64,000 nucleotides of DNA, taken from contig CM031610.1 of assembly GCA_018398815.1 (NCBI GenBank), positions 37,459,643 through 37,523,642 of the forward strand. The letters are read 5' to 3'. Of the stretch, positions 1 through 9,916 are shown piece by piece (the stretch's first letter is position 1; the number at the start of each line of letters is the position of its first letter). Source of the DNA: Conus ventricosus. Its lineage: Eukaryota > Mollusca > Gastropoda > Neogastropoda > Conidae. The notes beneath the pieces are model-generated. The model was given only the letters and a program-made list of their open reading frames with translations. It had not been told where the DNA came from and did not search any database. The position numbers were made by a program, and so were the translations under genes.

Positions 1-430
1 GATATCTGACACCTTACGGAGTAAGTGGCATAATGCCAGGTGTGCAAAGATATTTTACACCTTACGGAGTAAATGGCATAATGCCAGGTGTGCAAAGATA
101 TTTGACACTTTACGGAGTAAGTGGCATAATGCCAGGTGTGCAAAGATATTTGACACCTTACGGAGTAAGTGGCATAATGCCAGGTGTGCAAAGATATTTG
201 ACACCTTACGGAGTAAGTGGCATAATGCCAGGTGTGCAAAGATATTTGACACCTTACGGAGTAAGTGGCATAATGCCAGGTGTGCAAAGATATTTTACAC
301 CTTACGGAGTAAGTGGCATAATGCCAGGTGTGCAAAGATATTTGACACCTTACGGAGTAAGTGGCATAATGCCAGGTGTGCAAAGATATTTTACACCTTA
401 CGGAGTAAGTGGCATAATGCCAGGCGTGCA
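1..430. repeat. 48-bp satellite array, about nine copies
   Basis: Nine near-identical 48-bp units in direct orientation, each containing GGAGTAAGTGGCATAATGCC and GTGCAAAGATATTTGACACC. The unit is divisible by three, so it is open in several frames and reads as a 16-residue peptide repeat on +; this is a by-product of unit length and no gene is inferred. The array starts before the window edge. Confidence 0.95.
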
Positions 431-680
431 ACGGGTATCGTACACTTTACGGCGAGAGTAAAATGATGCCAGGCGTGCACGGGGTATCCTACGCTTTTCG
501 GCAAAATTAACATGGCGTTAGGCATGAACGGATAACCCACACTTTACGGCTAAAGTAACATAGTGTCAAGCATGCACGAGTATCCAACACCTTACGGCGA
601 AAACAACAGTGTCAGGCGTGCATCGGGTATTCAACATCTGACAGAGAAAGTAACAATGCCAGGCGTGCACCGGGTATTCT

Positions 681-892
681 CATGGGTGGGAGCGAGACAT
701 GTTTGTAATACTGAAAAGTTTGCGGCTGGGGTCCAGGGGCCGCTTAAAGTCCCTGGTGGGGTGCAGGGGCAACGCCCTGCTGGGAGGGGGGGGGGGGGGG
801 GGGTAGGGGGGTCCGAGAGGCTTTGCCCCCCAGATGCTGACGAAAACTTGACATTTAAGGACAGTTTACTGCGTTCTCCTTTGACACACACA

Positions 893-960
<68 letters not shown>

Positions 961-1005
961 CGCCAATACGGAAATCCGTATAATACGGAACTACTCCCGC
1001 CCGTG
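681..1005 (-). mobile_element. 325-bp TIR element E1 (non-autonomous, 6-bp TSD)
   Basis: The left end CATGGGTGGGAG is inverted at the right end as CTCCCGCCCGTG (two mismatches). The 6-bp sequence TATTCT directly flanks both ends (675-680 and 1006-1011), and removing the element with one TATTCT restores a continuous satellite unit. The interior is only a GC-rich hairpin module (722-790), a G-run and an (AC)n tract (885-954), with ACGGAA/TTCCGT palindromes by the right end. The hairpin module lies near the left end, which corresponds to the 3' end of the larger relatives at 33051 and 35168, so the element is read as -. It has no coding capacity. The superfamily is not settled (hAT-like or Dada-like). 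Confidence 0.7.
885..954. repeat. (AC)n microsatellite
   Basis: Almost uninterrupted AC dinucleotides, inside TIR element E1. The cysteine- and threonine/histidine-rich open frames across it are artefacts. Confidence 0.95.
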
Positions 1006-1297
1006 TATTCTGCACCTTACAGAGAAAGTAACAATGCCAGACGTGCGCCGGGTATCCTACACCTTACGGAAAAATTAACAGTACTAGGTGTGGACTGGTT
1101 TTCCTACACCTTGTGTTGGAAGTGACAGTGCTAGGCGTGGACTGGGTGTTCTACACCTTACGGCGAAGGTAACATGAAGCCCCGTGAGCACGGATATCGT
1201 GCACATTACGGATTAAGTAACATGTTGCAAAAAGTATCATGGATGTCAGCTTACACACATTACGGAGAAATAAACGTGGTGCTAGGTGTGCACGGAT

Positions 1298-1689
1298 GGT
1301 CTACATGTTATGCAGAAAGTAACATGGTCTACATGTTATGCAGAAAGTAACATGGTCTACTAGTTATGCAGAAAGTAACATGGTCTACATGTTATGCAGA
1401 AAGTAACATGGTCTACATGTTATGCAGAAAGTAACATGGTCTACATGTTATGCAGAAAGTAACATGGTCTACTAGTTATGCAGAAAGTAACATGGTCTAC
1501 ATGTTATGCAGAAAGTAACATGGTCTACATGTTATGCAGAAAGTAACATGGTCTACATGTTATGCAGAAAGTAACATGGTCTACTAGTTATGCAGAAAGT
1601 AACATGGTCTACATGTTATGCAGAAAGTAACATGGTCTACATGTTATGCAGAAAGTAACATGGTCTACATGTTATGCAGAAAGTAACAT
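1298..1689. repeat. 28-bp satellite, 14 copies, 112-bp higher-order period
   Basis: Fourteen tandem 28-bp units of the form GGTCTACATGTTATGCAG + AAAGTAACAT. Units 3, 7 and 11 carry CTAG in place of CATG (TAG starting at 1361, 1473 and 1585), an exact 112-bp spacing, so the array amplified as blocks of four units. Confidence 0.95.
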
Positions 1690-2418
1690 ATGAACAGATA
1701 CCCTACGCCGACAGTAACATAATGCCAGACATGAACGGATATCCTACACCGAAAATGACAGTGCTAGAAATGAACGGATACCCTACACCGAAAGTAACAG
1801 TGTCAATCATGAACGGATATCCTACACCGAAAATAACACAGTGTCAGACATGAACGGATATCCTACACCGAAAGTAACACAGTGTCAGACATGAACGGAT
1901 ATCCTACACCGAAAGTAACACAGTGTCAATCATGAACGGATATCCTACACCGAAAATAACACAGTGTCAGACATGAACGGATATCCTACACCGAAAGTAA
2001 CACAGTGTCAGACATGAACGGATATCCTACACCGAAAGTAACACAGTGTCAATCATGAACGGATATCCTACACCGAAAATAACACAGTGTCAGACATGAA
2101 CGGATATCCTACACCGAAAGTAACAGTGTCAGACATGAACGGATATCCTACACCGAAAGTAACAGTGTCAGACATGAACGGATATCCTACACCGAAAAGA
2201 ACATGATGCCAGATAGGAACGGATCTCTCACACCGAATATGACATGGTGCCAGATATGAACGGATATCCTACACCGAAATCAACATGGTGCCAGATATGA
2301 ACGGATATCCTACACCGAAATCAACATGGTGCCAGATATGAACGGATATCCTACACCGAAATCAACATGGTGCCAGATATGAACGGATATCCTACACCGA
2401 AAATAGCATGGTGCCTGG
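1690..2418. repeat. 41-bp satellite with 123-bp higher-order period
   Basis: About 18 units of 38-41 bp built on TGAACGGATATCCTACACCG + AAAGTAACACAGTGTCAGACA. The variant GTGTCAATCA recurs at about 1800, 1923 and 2046, a 123-bp (3 x 41) higher-order unit. Later copies switch to the ATGGTGCCAGATA variant. Confidence 0.93.
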
Positions 2419-2835
2419 TTGACTCAGCACTGACGCACCGTGTTCGCAGTTTAAAGTTCCGACCGACATAACAATTGTCATTTCCACTGCCCATGTTGAT
2501 GCGCTGTTCTCCTTTCCCGTGCTCCACCTTCCGGCCAACACACATGCATTTAAGAATGGTTATTCTCTCTGTCACATATGTTATGGCACACGTGGGCATC
2601 ACGCCTGAATGTACCTATCCAAACAACTGTAATCAGTAGACAGTCCTAATATGGCCAGCGCACCTGTCTCAACCACTATGAAAAAAAGTAGGCTGGCCTG
2701 AACTGGCCAGTGCAACTATCCAAACAAGTACACCCAGTGGACAGCCTTGACATCGCCCACTGCAAGGAAGATAAATCACAACAGCATGACGAAGGCAACA
2801 ACAAACAAAAACATCAAAATTTAAACCAAAAAAAA
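2419..2835. other. No recognised feature
   Basis: Unique-looking, moderately A-rich DNA between two repeat arrays. The small - frame at 2351-2602 overlaps satellite units and shows no recognisable domain. Confidence 0.6.
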
Positions 2836-4143
2836 AAGAAAAGAAAGAAAGATGGATAAGTACATCATTAAAGGGGAAAGATAGAGGAGGTCATGGGAAG
2901 AAACGAAAGATCGATAAGGCAGCCAGAAACGAGGAAAAAATGGACTATGAAACCACAACAGAAGGAAAGATGGGTGTGGTCATCATGAGTATGGGAACAT
3001 AGATGATGACATCATGAGAAAGGACAGAAAAGAGAAAGAAACACCCGAACGTGCCTCTTATAGAGAAAGTAACATACAAAGGATTGTTATATGGACATCA
3101 TAACAAGCAAAGTTGGATGTGGACATCGTGAGAAAGGACCGATGGAAGCAGATATCATGGGAGAGGAAAGACAGGTGTGGACATCAAAGGAAAGGGAAGA
3201 CGAGTGTGGACATCATGAAAAAAGAAAGATTAGAGTACATCGTGAAAAGGACAAGATGGATGTGGACATCATGAGAAAGACAAGATGGGTGTGAACATCG
3301 TGAGAAAGGAAAGATGGGTAAAGACATCGTGAGATAGGAAAGATGGGTGTGGACATAATTAGAAAGGAATGATGAGTGTGAGCGTCATGTGAAAGGAAAG
3401 ATGGATGATGGCATGATAAGAATGGAAACATGAGTGAGATGAACATGAATGCGGAAAATTGGGTGTGGACATCACGAGAAAGAAAATGGTGGGTGTGGAC
3501 ATAATGAGAAAGGAATAATGAGTGTAGGCATCATGAGAAAGGAATGATGAATGTGGACATTATGAGAAAGAAATGAGTGTTGACATCATAAGAAAGGAAT
3601 CATGGGCGTGCACATTATGAGAAAGGAATGAGAAATGTGGATATCCTGAGAAAGGAATAATTAATGCGGACATTATGAGAAAGAAAAGATGGGTGTGGAC
3701 ATCAAGAGACAGGAATGTTGGTATGATATACAGAGAAAGGAATGATGGGTGTAGACATTGTGAGAAAGGAAATTTGGGTGTGGACATCGTGAGAAAGGAA
3801 ATGTGAATGAGAACATCATGAGAAAGGGCACATGGGTGTTGACATCCTGAAAACAGATGTATGGGAGTGGACATCTTTAGAAGTACAGATTACGTTCGAC
3901 ATCATGATCAAGGAAAGATTGGTGTGGGCATCAAATTAATAAAAAAAAAATTTTTAATGGACGTGTATGTCATAAAGAAGGAAAGATGGACGTACACATC
4001 AAGAGAAAGGAAATATGGATAAGGACATCAAGAGAAAGGAAAAATGGATTACATCGTGAGAAAGGAAAGATGGAGGACATTGTGAGAAAGGAAAGATGGA
4101 TGAGGACATTGTGAGAAAGGAAAGATGGGTGAGAACATTAATA
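2836..4143. repeat. Degenerate 29-bp minisatellite, first block
   Basis: Dozens of imperfect units of about 26-30 bp, consensus TGAGAAAGGAAAGATGG + GTGTGGACATC. The array resumes at 5684, 6813 and (remnants) 13827, with mobile elements between the blocks. The many His/Phe/Ser-rich - frames are translations of the repeat and not genes. Confidence 0.9.
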
Positions 4144-5681
4144 TACTCAGAGGCATAAAAAACGCGAAAAATAGAGACAGTGCACGATTGTTCACATTGT
4201 GAACAGGACGTAAGCAATGTCGTTGGCACGTGCAACAATAGCAGTACGTGGTGTTTTGGCCGGTTGTAACCTCGTAACAGTGGGTGAATGTTGCCGGGTC
4301 AGCGTTTTTGGCACGAGGAGTGCATTTACCATGTGGACTACCTACGCCACGTACATCAATGTGAATTGCAACTCAATGTGGCCCCCATTGTGGGGCTATA
4401 AATTTCCAAACCCCAAAAAGTTCAAATTATCCCTTCCAGCGGCGCCAACATAATGCCAAGACATTCTCGTCAAGATCGTTGCATAGCAATGGGGCAACTG
4501 CAGGCCGGGGTTCCAATGAGGCAGGTCGCTATCGCATTCGGAGTCCACATTTCCACCGTCTATCGCCTTCTGGGCCGCTTTCAGCCAGAAACACCACTGA
4601 TGACAGACCGATGAGCGGCAGACGAGGGTCATCACAGCAGCCCAAGACCGCCATCTTCTGCGTCAGCATCGACGGGAGCCTTACCAAACCGCTGCCAACA
4701 CAGCCAGGAACACCGTCGGCAACCATGGCAGGCCAATCAGCAGCAGGACCGTGCGTCGCCGACTGAACACAGTTGGTCTCCAATGCAGGCGTCCAGCCCG
4801 GCGACCTATCCTGACACTCCAGCATCGCCAGAACAGTCTGCAGTGGGCACAGATCCACGTGCATTGGCGCCATCGGGACTGGGGCCGAGTCCTCTTCAGT
4901 GATGAAAGCCGGTTCTGCGTCGACCCAGGCGATGGCCGCATCTGGATCTGGAGAAGAGCGGGGAACCCTTCACGGATGCCAACATCACCGAAAGGGACCC
5001 ATGGGGTGGTGAAAGCATCATGATCTGGGGGGCTATCGGCATGAATCGCCGTATTGGGCCAGTCATCTTCCAGAATGTGGGTACAGGACGTGGTAACAGG
5101 GTCACTGCTGTTCATTACATCGACCAAGTTCTGAGGCCCCACATCCTGCCACATTTCCAGCGGCATCCACAGAACCTGTTTCAGCAGGACAACGCAAGGC
5201 TGCACACTGCCCGTGCTGCGCAGAACTTCCTGAGGCAGAACAACATCAATCTGCTGCCTCACCCAGCCCGTTCTCCCGACCTTAACCCAATAGAGCATTT
5301 CTGGGATGCCCTTCGGAGGCACTTGAACCAGCTCAACCCCAGACCCCAGACAGCAGCTTAGCTTGCTGTCGCTGTGGGCCAGGTGTGGTGGCAAGTCCCC
5401 CAGAGGCAGACCAACACTCTGGTGCGCTCGATGTACCGCAGGTGCACAGCTGTGATCAATGCTCGAGGTGGTCACACCAGATACTGACATTCTGCTGTTA
5501 ACACAGGGTCAAGGTCAAGTTCATGTGACCTTATTTTATACCAGAATGAACTTTGAAAGGACACTTTTGCGGTGTTCGATTGCTTTTTCTCACTTTCTAT
5601 TACCAGTTCAAAGGAATCGTTGGCCAAATTACATCAAAATTTCTATACAGTTTGTTTTCGCGTTTTTTATGCCTCTGAGTA
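4144..5681 (+). mobile_element. Tc1-like DNA transposon, TA target duplication
   Basis: The element has inverted ends starting TACTCAGAGGCATAAAAAAC and continuing GCGAAAA; 27 bp are identical at the two ends. TA flanks both sides (4142-4143 and 5682-5683), as expected for the Tc1/mariner superfamily. It sits inside the 29-bp minisatellite. It carries one broken transposase gene on +. Perfect TIRs with a broken gene suggest a copy that could still be mobilised in trans. Confidence 0.93.
4453..5361 (+). pseudogene. Tc1-like transposase, frameshifted
   Basis: Three frame segments together make a Tc1-family transposase. The N-terminal part (from the ATG at 4453) has a helix-turn-helix with VAIAFGVHISTVYRLLGRF and ends at an in-frame TGA about 4614. 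The middle part continues in another frame to a TGA at about 5021-5023. The last part starts in frame at MIWGAIG (5020) and ends at 5361. The DDE residues are visible: D in FSDESRF (codon 4901-4903), D in QQDNARLH (5188-5190) and E in PNPIEHFW-like context (5293-5295). The last two are 34 residues apart (D34E), the Tc1 hallmark. At least two frame breaks mean no intact product. Confidence 0.9.
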
Positions 5682-5683
5682 TA

Positions 5684-6008
5684 ATTGTGAGAAAGGAAAG
5701 ACGGATGAGGACATTGTGAGAAAGGAAAGACGGATGAGGACATTGTGAGAAAGGAAAGACGGATGAGGACATTGTGAGAAAGGAAAGATGGATGAGGACA
5801 CACCGAGATAAGAAAGCTGAATCAAGACAATAAGAAAGGAATGATGAATGAGGAAATTATGAGAAAGTAGAGATGAATGAGTATGTTATCAGAAAGGATG
5901 TATGAATAAGGACATCATGAGAAAGAAAAAAGAAATTAGGTCATGATGGGAAAGAAAATGAATTAGAACATCAAGGAAAGGTGCTTGAGGACACAAGAAG
6001 ACATTATG
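5684..6008. repeat. 29-bp minisatellite, second block
   Basis: Units TGAGAAAGGAAAGACGGATG + AGGACATTG repeat almost exactly just right of the Tc1 element and then decay. They match the units left of the insertion, so the Tc1 element split one array. Confidence 0.9.
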
Positions 6009-6812
6009 AAGAACTTTCCACTTTCATGTACTCCTCAATAACACTATCTTAAAATCAGTATCCTCAAACCCATACCTAGGAATCCAATTCTCTGACAACC
6101 TCAAATGGAGCAACCACATCAGCGGCATCACCAAAAAAGCGAATAGTACCCTTGGATTCCTCCGGAGAAACCTCCACCACTGCCCATCAACCTGCAAACG
6201 TAACGCCTACCTGGCCCTAGTCCGTCCCTCCTTGAGTACGGGGCGTTGGTCTGGGACCCGTATCAGAGACAGGATATCGATAAGATTGAACGCATTCAGC
6301 GCACTGCAGTACCCTTCATCGCAAGCAACTATCGCTCTACCACCCCTGGCTTTGTTACGGGCCTCTGACACGACACAACCTCCCGACTCTCCAGGAACGA
6401 CGTGAACAACTCCGCCTGACCTTTTACAAGGTGGTTGAAGGGCTGGTGCCGGCAATACCTCCTCATCAGTTCCTGACACCTCAAAGAGCTGGCCGCATGA
6501 TCAGACCCAGACGTAACGCAGCAGACTATGTATCCAACAACCCTGTTGAGAGCTACATTAGAAACAACGATCGGTGTTTTTCGTAGCACGTTGCCAGTCA
6601 GATCAGTATAGGCAGTCCTCCTTTCCACGCACCATAATAGCGTGGAACCACTTGGACAATTCGGTGGTCCACTCGCCATCCACTGATTCATTCAAGAGGG
6701 GGCTGACCACTAAGCGCCATTAACAACCTTCGCTACGCACCCCCATCCGTCGCGCCAAAGCCAGATCACTGGATGTCAAGCGACGTACAGCTACAGATAC
6801 AGATACAGAACG
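6009..6812 (+). mobile_element. Non-LTR retrotransposon 3' fragment (RT C-terminus)
   Basis: Conceptual translation on +, with frame breaks, gives the end of a LINE reverse transcriptase: PYLGIQFSDNLKWSNHISGI, then TKKANSTLGFLRRNLHHCP, then YLALVRPSLEYGALVWDPY and IDKIERIQRTAVPFIASNY. These are the thumb and post-RT motifs common in CR1/Jockey-type LINEs. The fragment ends in a short (ACAGAT)n tail (about 6790-6810) and returns directly to minisatellite. The 5' part of the element is absent, typical of LINE 5' truncation. It is not coding as it stands. Confidence 0.85.
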
Positions 6813-7453
6813 GAAGATGGATTGATCTTAGCCGGAATGAGGACGTCATGAAAAAGGAAAGGTCGTTGTGGAGATTACCAGAAAGATTAATGAGGATATC
6901 ATGGAAAGATGGATGAGGATATCATGAGAAAGGATGGGTAAGGACGTTATGAGAAAGGACAGATGGATGAGTGTATGATAAACAAAATGTCTATGAGTTC
7001 ACATTTAGTGAAGGTGGACAGATGAGGGCGTGTTGAGAGACAAAACATGGATCCTGACACAATAAGAAAAATGGATAGCGATTCATGGTCACAGAAAGAT
7101 GGATGAAGATGACATGAGAAAAGGCAGGCAGAGATGCCATACTGAATGAAGAAATGTAGATGGTAAAAGTTAAGCAAACAAAGATGGATAAGTTCATAAA
7201 AGAAAGGGAAAAAAGTGAACATAGAATATTTTTAAAAAAATCAAAATATCATGAAGAATAAATAATGGAAGAACATGTTATGCTAAATAAAATAACGATA
7301 AAAGGAAAGACAGATTATGAACATCATGGAAAAGAAAGATAAGGATCCTGAAAAAGGACAGATGGATTGGACCATGGTGAGAAAACGAAAACTGAATGAG
7401 GACATGGTGAGAAAAAAAAAAAACAAAAAAAAAACTGATGGATGAGGTCATGA
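6813..7453. repeat. 29-bp minisatellite, third block
   Basis: Diverged copies of the same GAGAAAGGA...GGACAT unit run between the LINE tail and the Harbinger left end. No genes are supported; all frames here are repeat-derived. Confidence 0.8.
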
Positions 7454-7760
7454 AACACGGTTCACACGAGAGCAACTTTTACTGCCAACAAATAGACCCC
7501 AAAAGTTGCCAACTCGATGTGCAACAAATCAAAAATAGATTTTGGCCAAAGTTGCTTCGTCATATGTGAACGCAAGAGGCAACTATATGGCAACTCCGTA
7601 GCTCCGCCCCTTTTTTTTTTTGCTGGCTTGGCCTACGTGCGCGACCTACTTTCCTTGTAGTTGCCAGGTAGGTTGCAACTTTTGCAAGCAACTTCTGGAA
7701 AAGTTGCCAGCTTTGTTGGCTCGGTTGAAAACAGGATGAGGCAACTGCAGTGACGTCCGT
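7454..7760. repeat. Harbinger left subterminal GTTGC/GCAAC cluster
   Basis: The first 300 bp hold many copies of GTTGC and its complement GCAAC in both orientations, often as AAAGTTGCC or GGCAACT. The right end (about 13380-13823) shows the same enrichment. In Harbinger elements short subterminal repeats bind the Myb/MADF partner; that role here is inferred. Confidence 0.6.
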
Positions 7761-7769
7761 TTTTTTGCA

Positions 7770-7776
7770 ATAAAAG
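7770..7776 (+). promoter_or_regulatory. TATA-like box upstream of Harbinger transposase
   Basis: ATAAAAG lies about 50 bp before the transposase ATG, within otherwise GC-balanced sequence. This is a position-based guess. Confidence 0.3.
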
Positions 7777-7823
7777 CAGCCGGTTCCAGGGGGACGTCTG
7801 TCATTCCATCTTGAATTTTCACC

Positions 7824-9248
7824 ATGGATATTAGAATAGCTGCTCTTGTGATACTTCACAATCATTCCGAGTTCTTTTTTAGACAGCGTAGACAGGCACT
7901 ACTGGATAGGAGAAGGCGTAGGAGAGCACCCTGGGTGCGCAACTACCTCACTGAGGAGAGGCGGAGAACTGATAGCCACTACTACACCCTACTCAATGCT
8001 CAGGACACTGAACAGGACGTTTTCAGAAACTACACGAGGCTGACATTGCCTTTGTTTCTGGAAATGTTGGACCGCATCCGTCCGAGCATCAGCCGGCAAG
8101 ACACCAACATGCGGATGGCCATTGAACCTGGCCTGAAACTGGCCGTCACCTTACGGTACCTGGCCACAGGCGACAGCTTCAGGTCCCTGTCATACGCCTT
8201 TAGTGTGGGGGTGTCTACCATCTGCACCTTCCTCATCCCAGTCTGTCAGGCTCTTTCAGAGGCCTACAGCGAGGAGGCATTCCCTGCTGAGTGGACAGAG
8301 CAGTTGTGGCTGGACATTGCCGATAAGTTCAACACCCGTTGGAACATGCCACACACCATGGGTGCTCTGGACGGCAAACACGTGGCTATCAAGAAGCCAA
8401 AGAAGTCCGGCTCTGTCTACTACAACCACAAGGGCTTCTTCTCAATCCCCATGCTGGCCCTTGTGGATGCCGAATACAGGTTCCTGTGGGCGGAGCTCGG
8501 GGCAGTAGGGCACATGTCTGACGCCCAGATCTTCCTGCAGTCCGAACTCTACCAGGACCTGGAAGATAATGGCATCAACAGACCAGCTCCATGCCCACTG
8601 ACAGGTGACCCAGAGGACACCACCCCTGTACCCTACTACATCGTCAGTGACGACGCCTTCGCTCTGAAGGAGTACTGCATGAAGCCCTATTCAAGGAGCA
8701 GCATGAAGACTTCAGAGCTGATATTCAACTACAGGTTGTCACGGGCGAGAAGGGTGGTGGAAAACGCCTTTGGGTTGCTGGCCCAACGCTTCAGGCTGCT
8801 GCTCAGGACCATTGAAGTCACCCCTGACAAGGTGAGGGAGATCCTGACATGCTGCCTTACGCTGCACAACATCCTGCTGAAGCGCATGCCACCACCTGCC
8901 AGTGCCCTAGACAGAGAAGATGAGCAGAGGAACGTGTTAGAGGGGTCTTGGCGGGAGCATTGCATCTGGCCTGACCAGCCTCATCCACGGGCGAGTCGTG
9001 CAAGCAATGCCGGCAAGGACGTGAGGGCCATTTCTCACCGACTTCTTTGGAAGTCCGCCAGGGATTGTCCCTTGGCAGTGGGAGAAGGCCCACGTCAAGC
9101 GGCCTGCAGATGCAGCTCGTCCTGCCCCTCAACCTGCTCCTGCCTCTCCTGCCTCTCCTGTCCAGTAGGCGTCGTCTGCTGTCCTTGGCCCTTTTCAGGG
9201 CCTACAAAATTGACAAAGATATTTGCCTTCCTGCCTCTCCTGCAGTAG
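7824..9248 (+). CDS. PIF/Harbinger DDE transposase (C-terminus frameshifted)
   Basis: This gene encodes the HARBI1-like DDE endonuclease that cuts and pastes the element in the nucleus. The ATG at 7824 opens one long frame. An arginine-rich segment (residues 22-36) precedes a helical region with the family motif LRYLATGDSFRSLSYAFSVG. The catalytic triad is present: D183 in GALDGKHV, D276 in VSDDAF and E313 in RRVVENAFGLL. After about residue 403 the frame changes character. A one-base indel in GCCATTTCTCACC near 9033 appears to have shifted the tail. The alternative frame continues sensibly to a TAG at 9166-9168, which is probably the original stop. The catalytic core is intact and intronless, so this copy could still make an active core with an altered tail. 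Confidence 0.9.
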   Translation: MDIRIAALVILHNHSEFFFRQRRQALLDRRRRRRAPWVRNYLTEERRRTDSHYYTLLNAQDTEQDVFRNYTRLTLPLFLEMLDRIRPSISRQDTNMRMAIEPGLKLAVTLRYLATGDSFRSLSYAFSVGVSTICTFLIPVCQALSEAYSEEAFPAEWTEQLWLDIADKFNTRWNMPHTMGALDGKHVAIKKPKKSGSVYYNHKGFFSIPMLALVDAEYRFLWAELGAVGHMSDAQIFLQSELYQDLEDNGINRPAPCPLTGDPEDTTPVPYYIVSDDAFALKEYCMKPYSRSSMKTSELIFNYRLSRARRVVENAFGLLAQRFRLLLRTIEVTPDKVREILTCCLTLHNILLKRMPPPASALDREDEQRNVLEGSWREHCIWPDQPHPRASRASNAGKDVRAISHRLLWKSARDCPLAVGEGPRQAACRCSSSCPSTCSCLSCLSCPVGVVCCPWPFSGPTKLTKIFAFLPLLQ

Positions 9249-9310
9249 GCCTCGTATGATATCCTTGGCCCTTTTCAGGCCTACAAATTTGACAAAGAAA
9301 TGTAGCCTAC
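9169..9310. repeat. Short tandem duplication after the transposase
   Basis: TTGGCCCTTTTCAG-GCCTACAAA-TTGACAAAGA occurs twice (about 9183 and 9271). The inverse, GGCCCTGAAAAGGGCC, lies at about 9889, bracketing the TG-rich spacer between the two convergent genes. Confidence 0.6.
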
Positions 9311-9385
9311 CCCATAATCCAACATGCACACAGCCTACTTTGGTCCAGTCCCCTGACCCTGAAGGTCATTCCAAAAACACTATTT

Positions 9386-9388
9386 GTG

Positions 9389-9429
<41 letters not shown>

Positions 9430-9490
9430 GTTTATATGTGCATGTGTGTGAATGTGTGAGTGTGAGTGTGTGTGTGTGTGTGTATTTGTG

Positions 9491-9527
<37 letters not shown>

Positions 9528-9556
9528 GTTTATATGTGCATGTGTGTGAATGTGTG

Positions 9557-9587
<31 letters not shown>

Positions 9588-9697
9588 ATTTGTGCATGTG
9601 TGTGTGTGTGGTGTGTGTGTGTGTAAGTTTATATGTGCATGTGTGTGAATGTGTGAGTGTGTGTGTAAGTTTATTTGTGCATGTGTGTGAATGTGTG

Positions 9698-9728
<31 letters not shown>

Positions 9729-9731
9729 ATT

Positions 9732-9798
<67 letters not shown>

Positions 9799-9881
9799 GT
9801 TTATATGTGCATGTGTGTGAATGTGTGAGTGTGAGTGTGTGTGTGTGTGTATTTGTGCATGTGTGTGTGTGTGTCTTTTTT
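9386..9881. repeat. Compound (TG)n minisatellite
   Basis: Long TG runs alternate with a conserved block, AAGTTTATATGTGCATGTG + TGAATGTGTGAGTGTGAG, repeated about five times. It separates the 3' ends of the two Harbinger genes. The long Cys/Val and His/Thr frames on both strands are artefacts. Confidence 0.9.
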
Positions 9882-9916
9882 TTATTGTTGGCCCTGAAAA
9901 GGGCCTGATATGGTTC

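Larger units (their letters stand above)
431..1297. repeat. Degenerate continuation of the 48-bp satellite
   Basis: Diverged units of about 48-60 bp keep the satellite words (CCTACACCTTACGG, AAAGTAACA, GCCAGGCGTGCA, CGGGTATC). They are interrupted at 681-1005 by a TIR element. No gene is seen; open frames here are satellite or (AC)n translations. Confidence 0.85.

Noticed and set aside
33..461. 142-residue open frame with a 16-residue peptide repeat
   Set aside because: The 48-bp satellite unit is divisible by three and has no stop, so the frame is open by necessity; the reverse strand is open too, and no gene signals are present.
1298..1689. Direct repeats resembling a CRISPR array
   Set aside because: Units are adjacent with no unique spacers, in an animal genome, with no cas genes; it is a satellite.
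4681..5490. 269-residue - frame opposite the Tc1 transposase
   Set aside because: It is the antisense shadow of the transposase, whose + frames show the DDE motifs.
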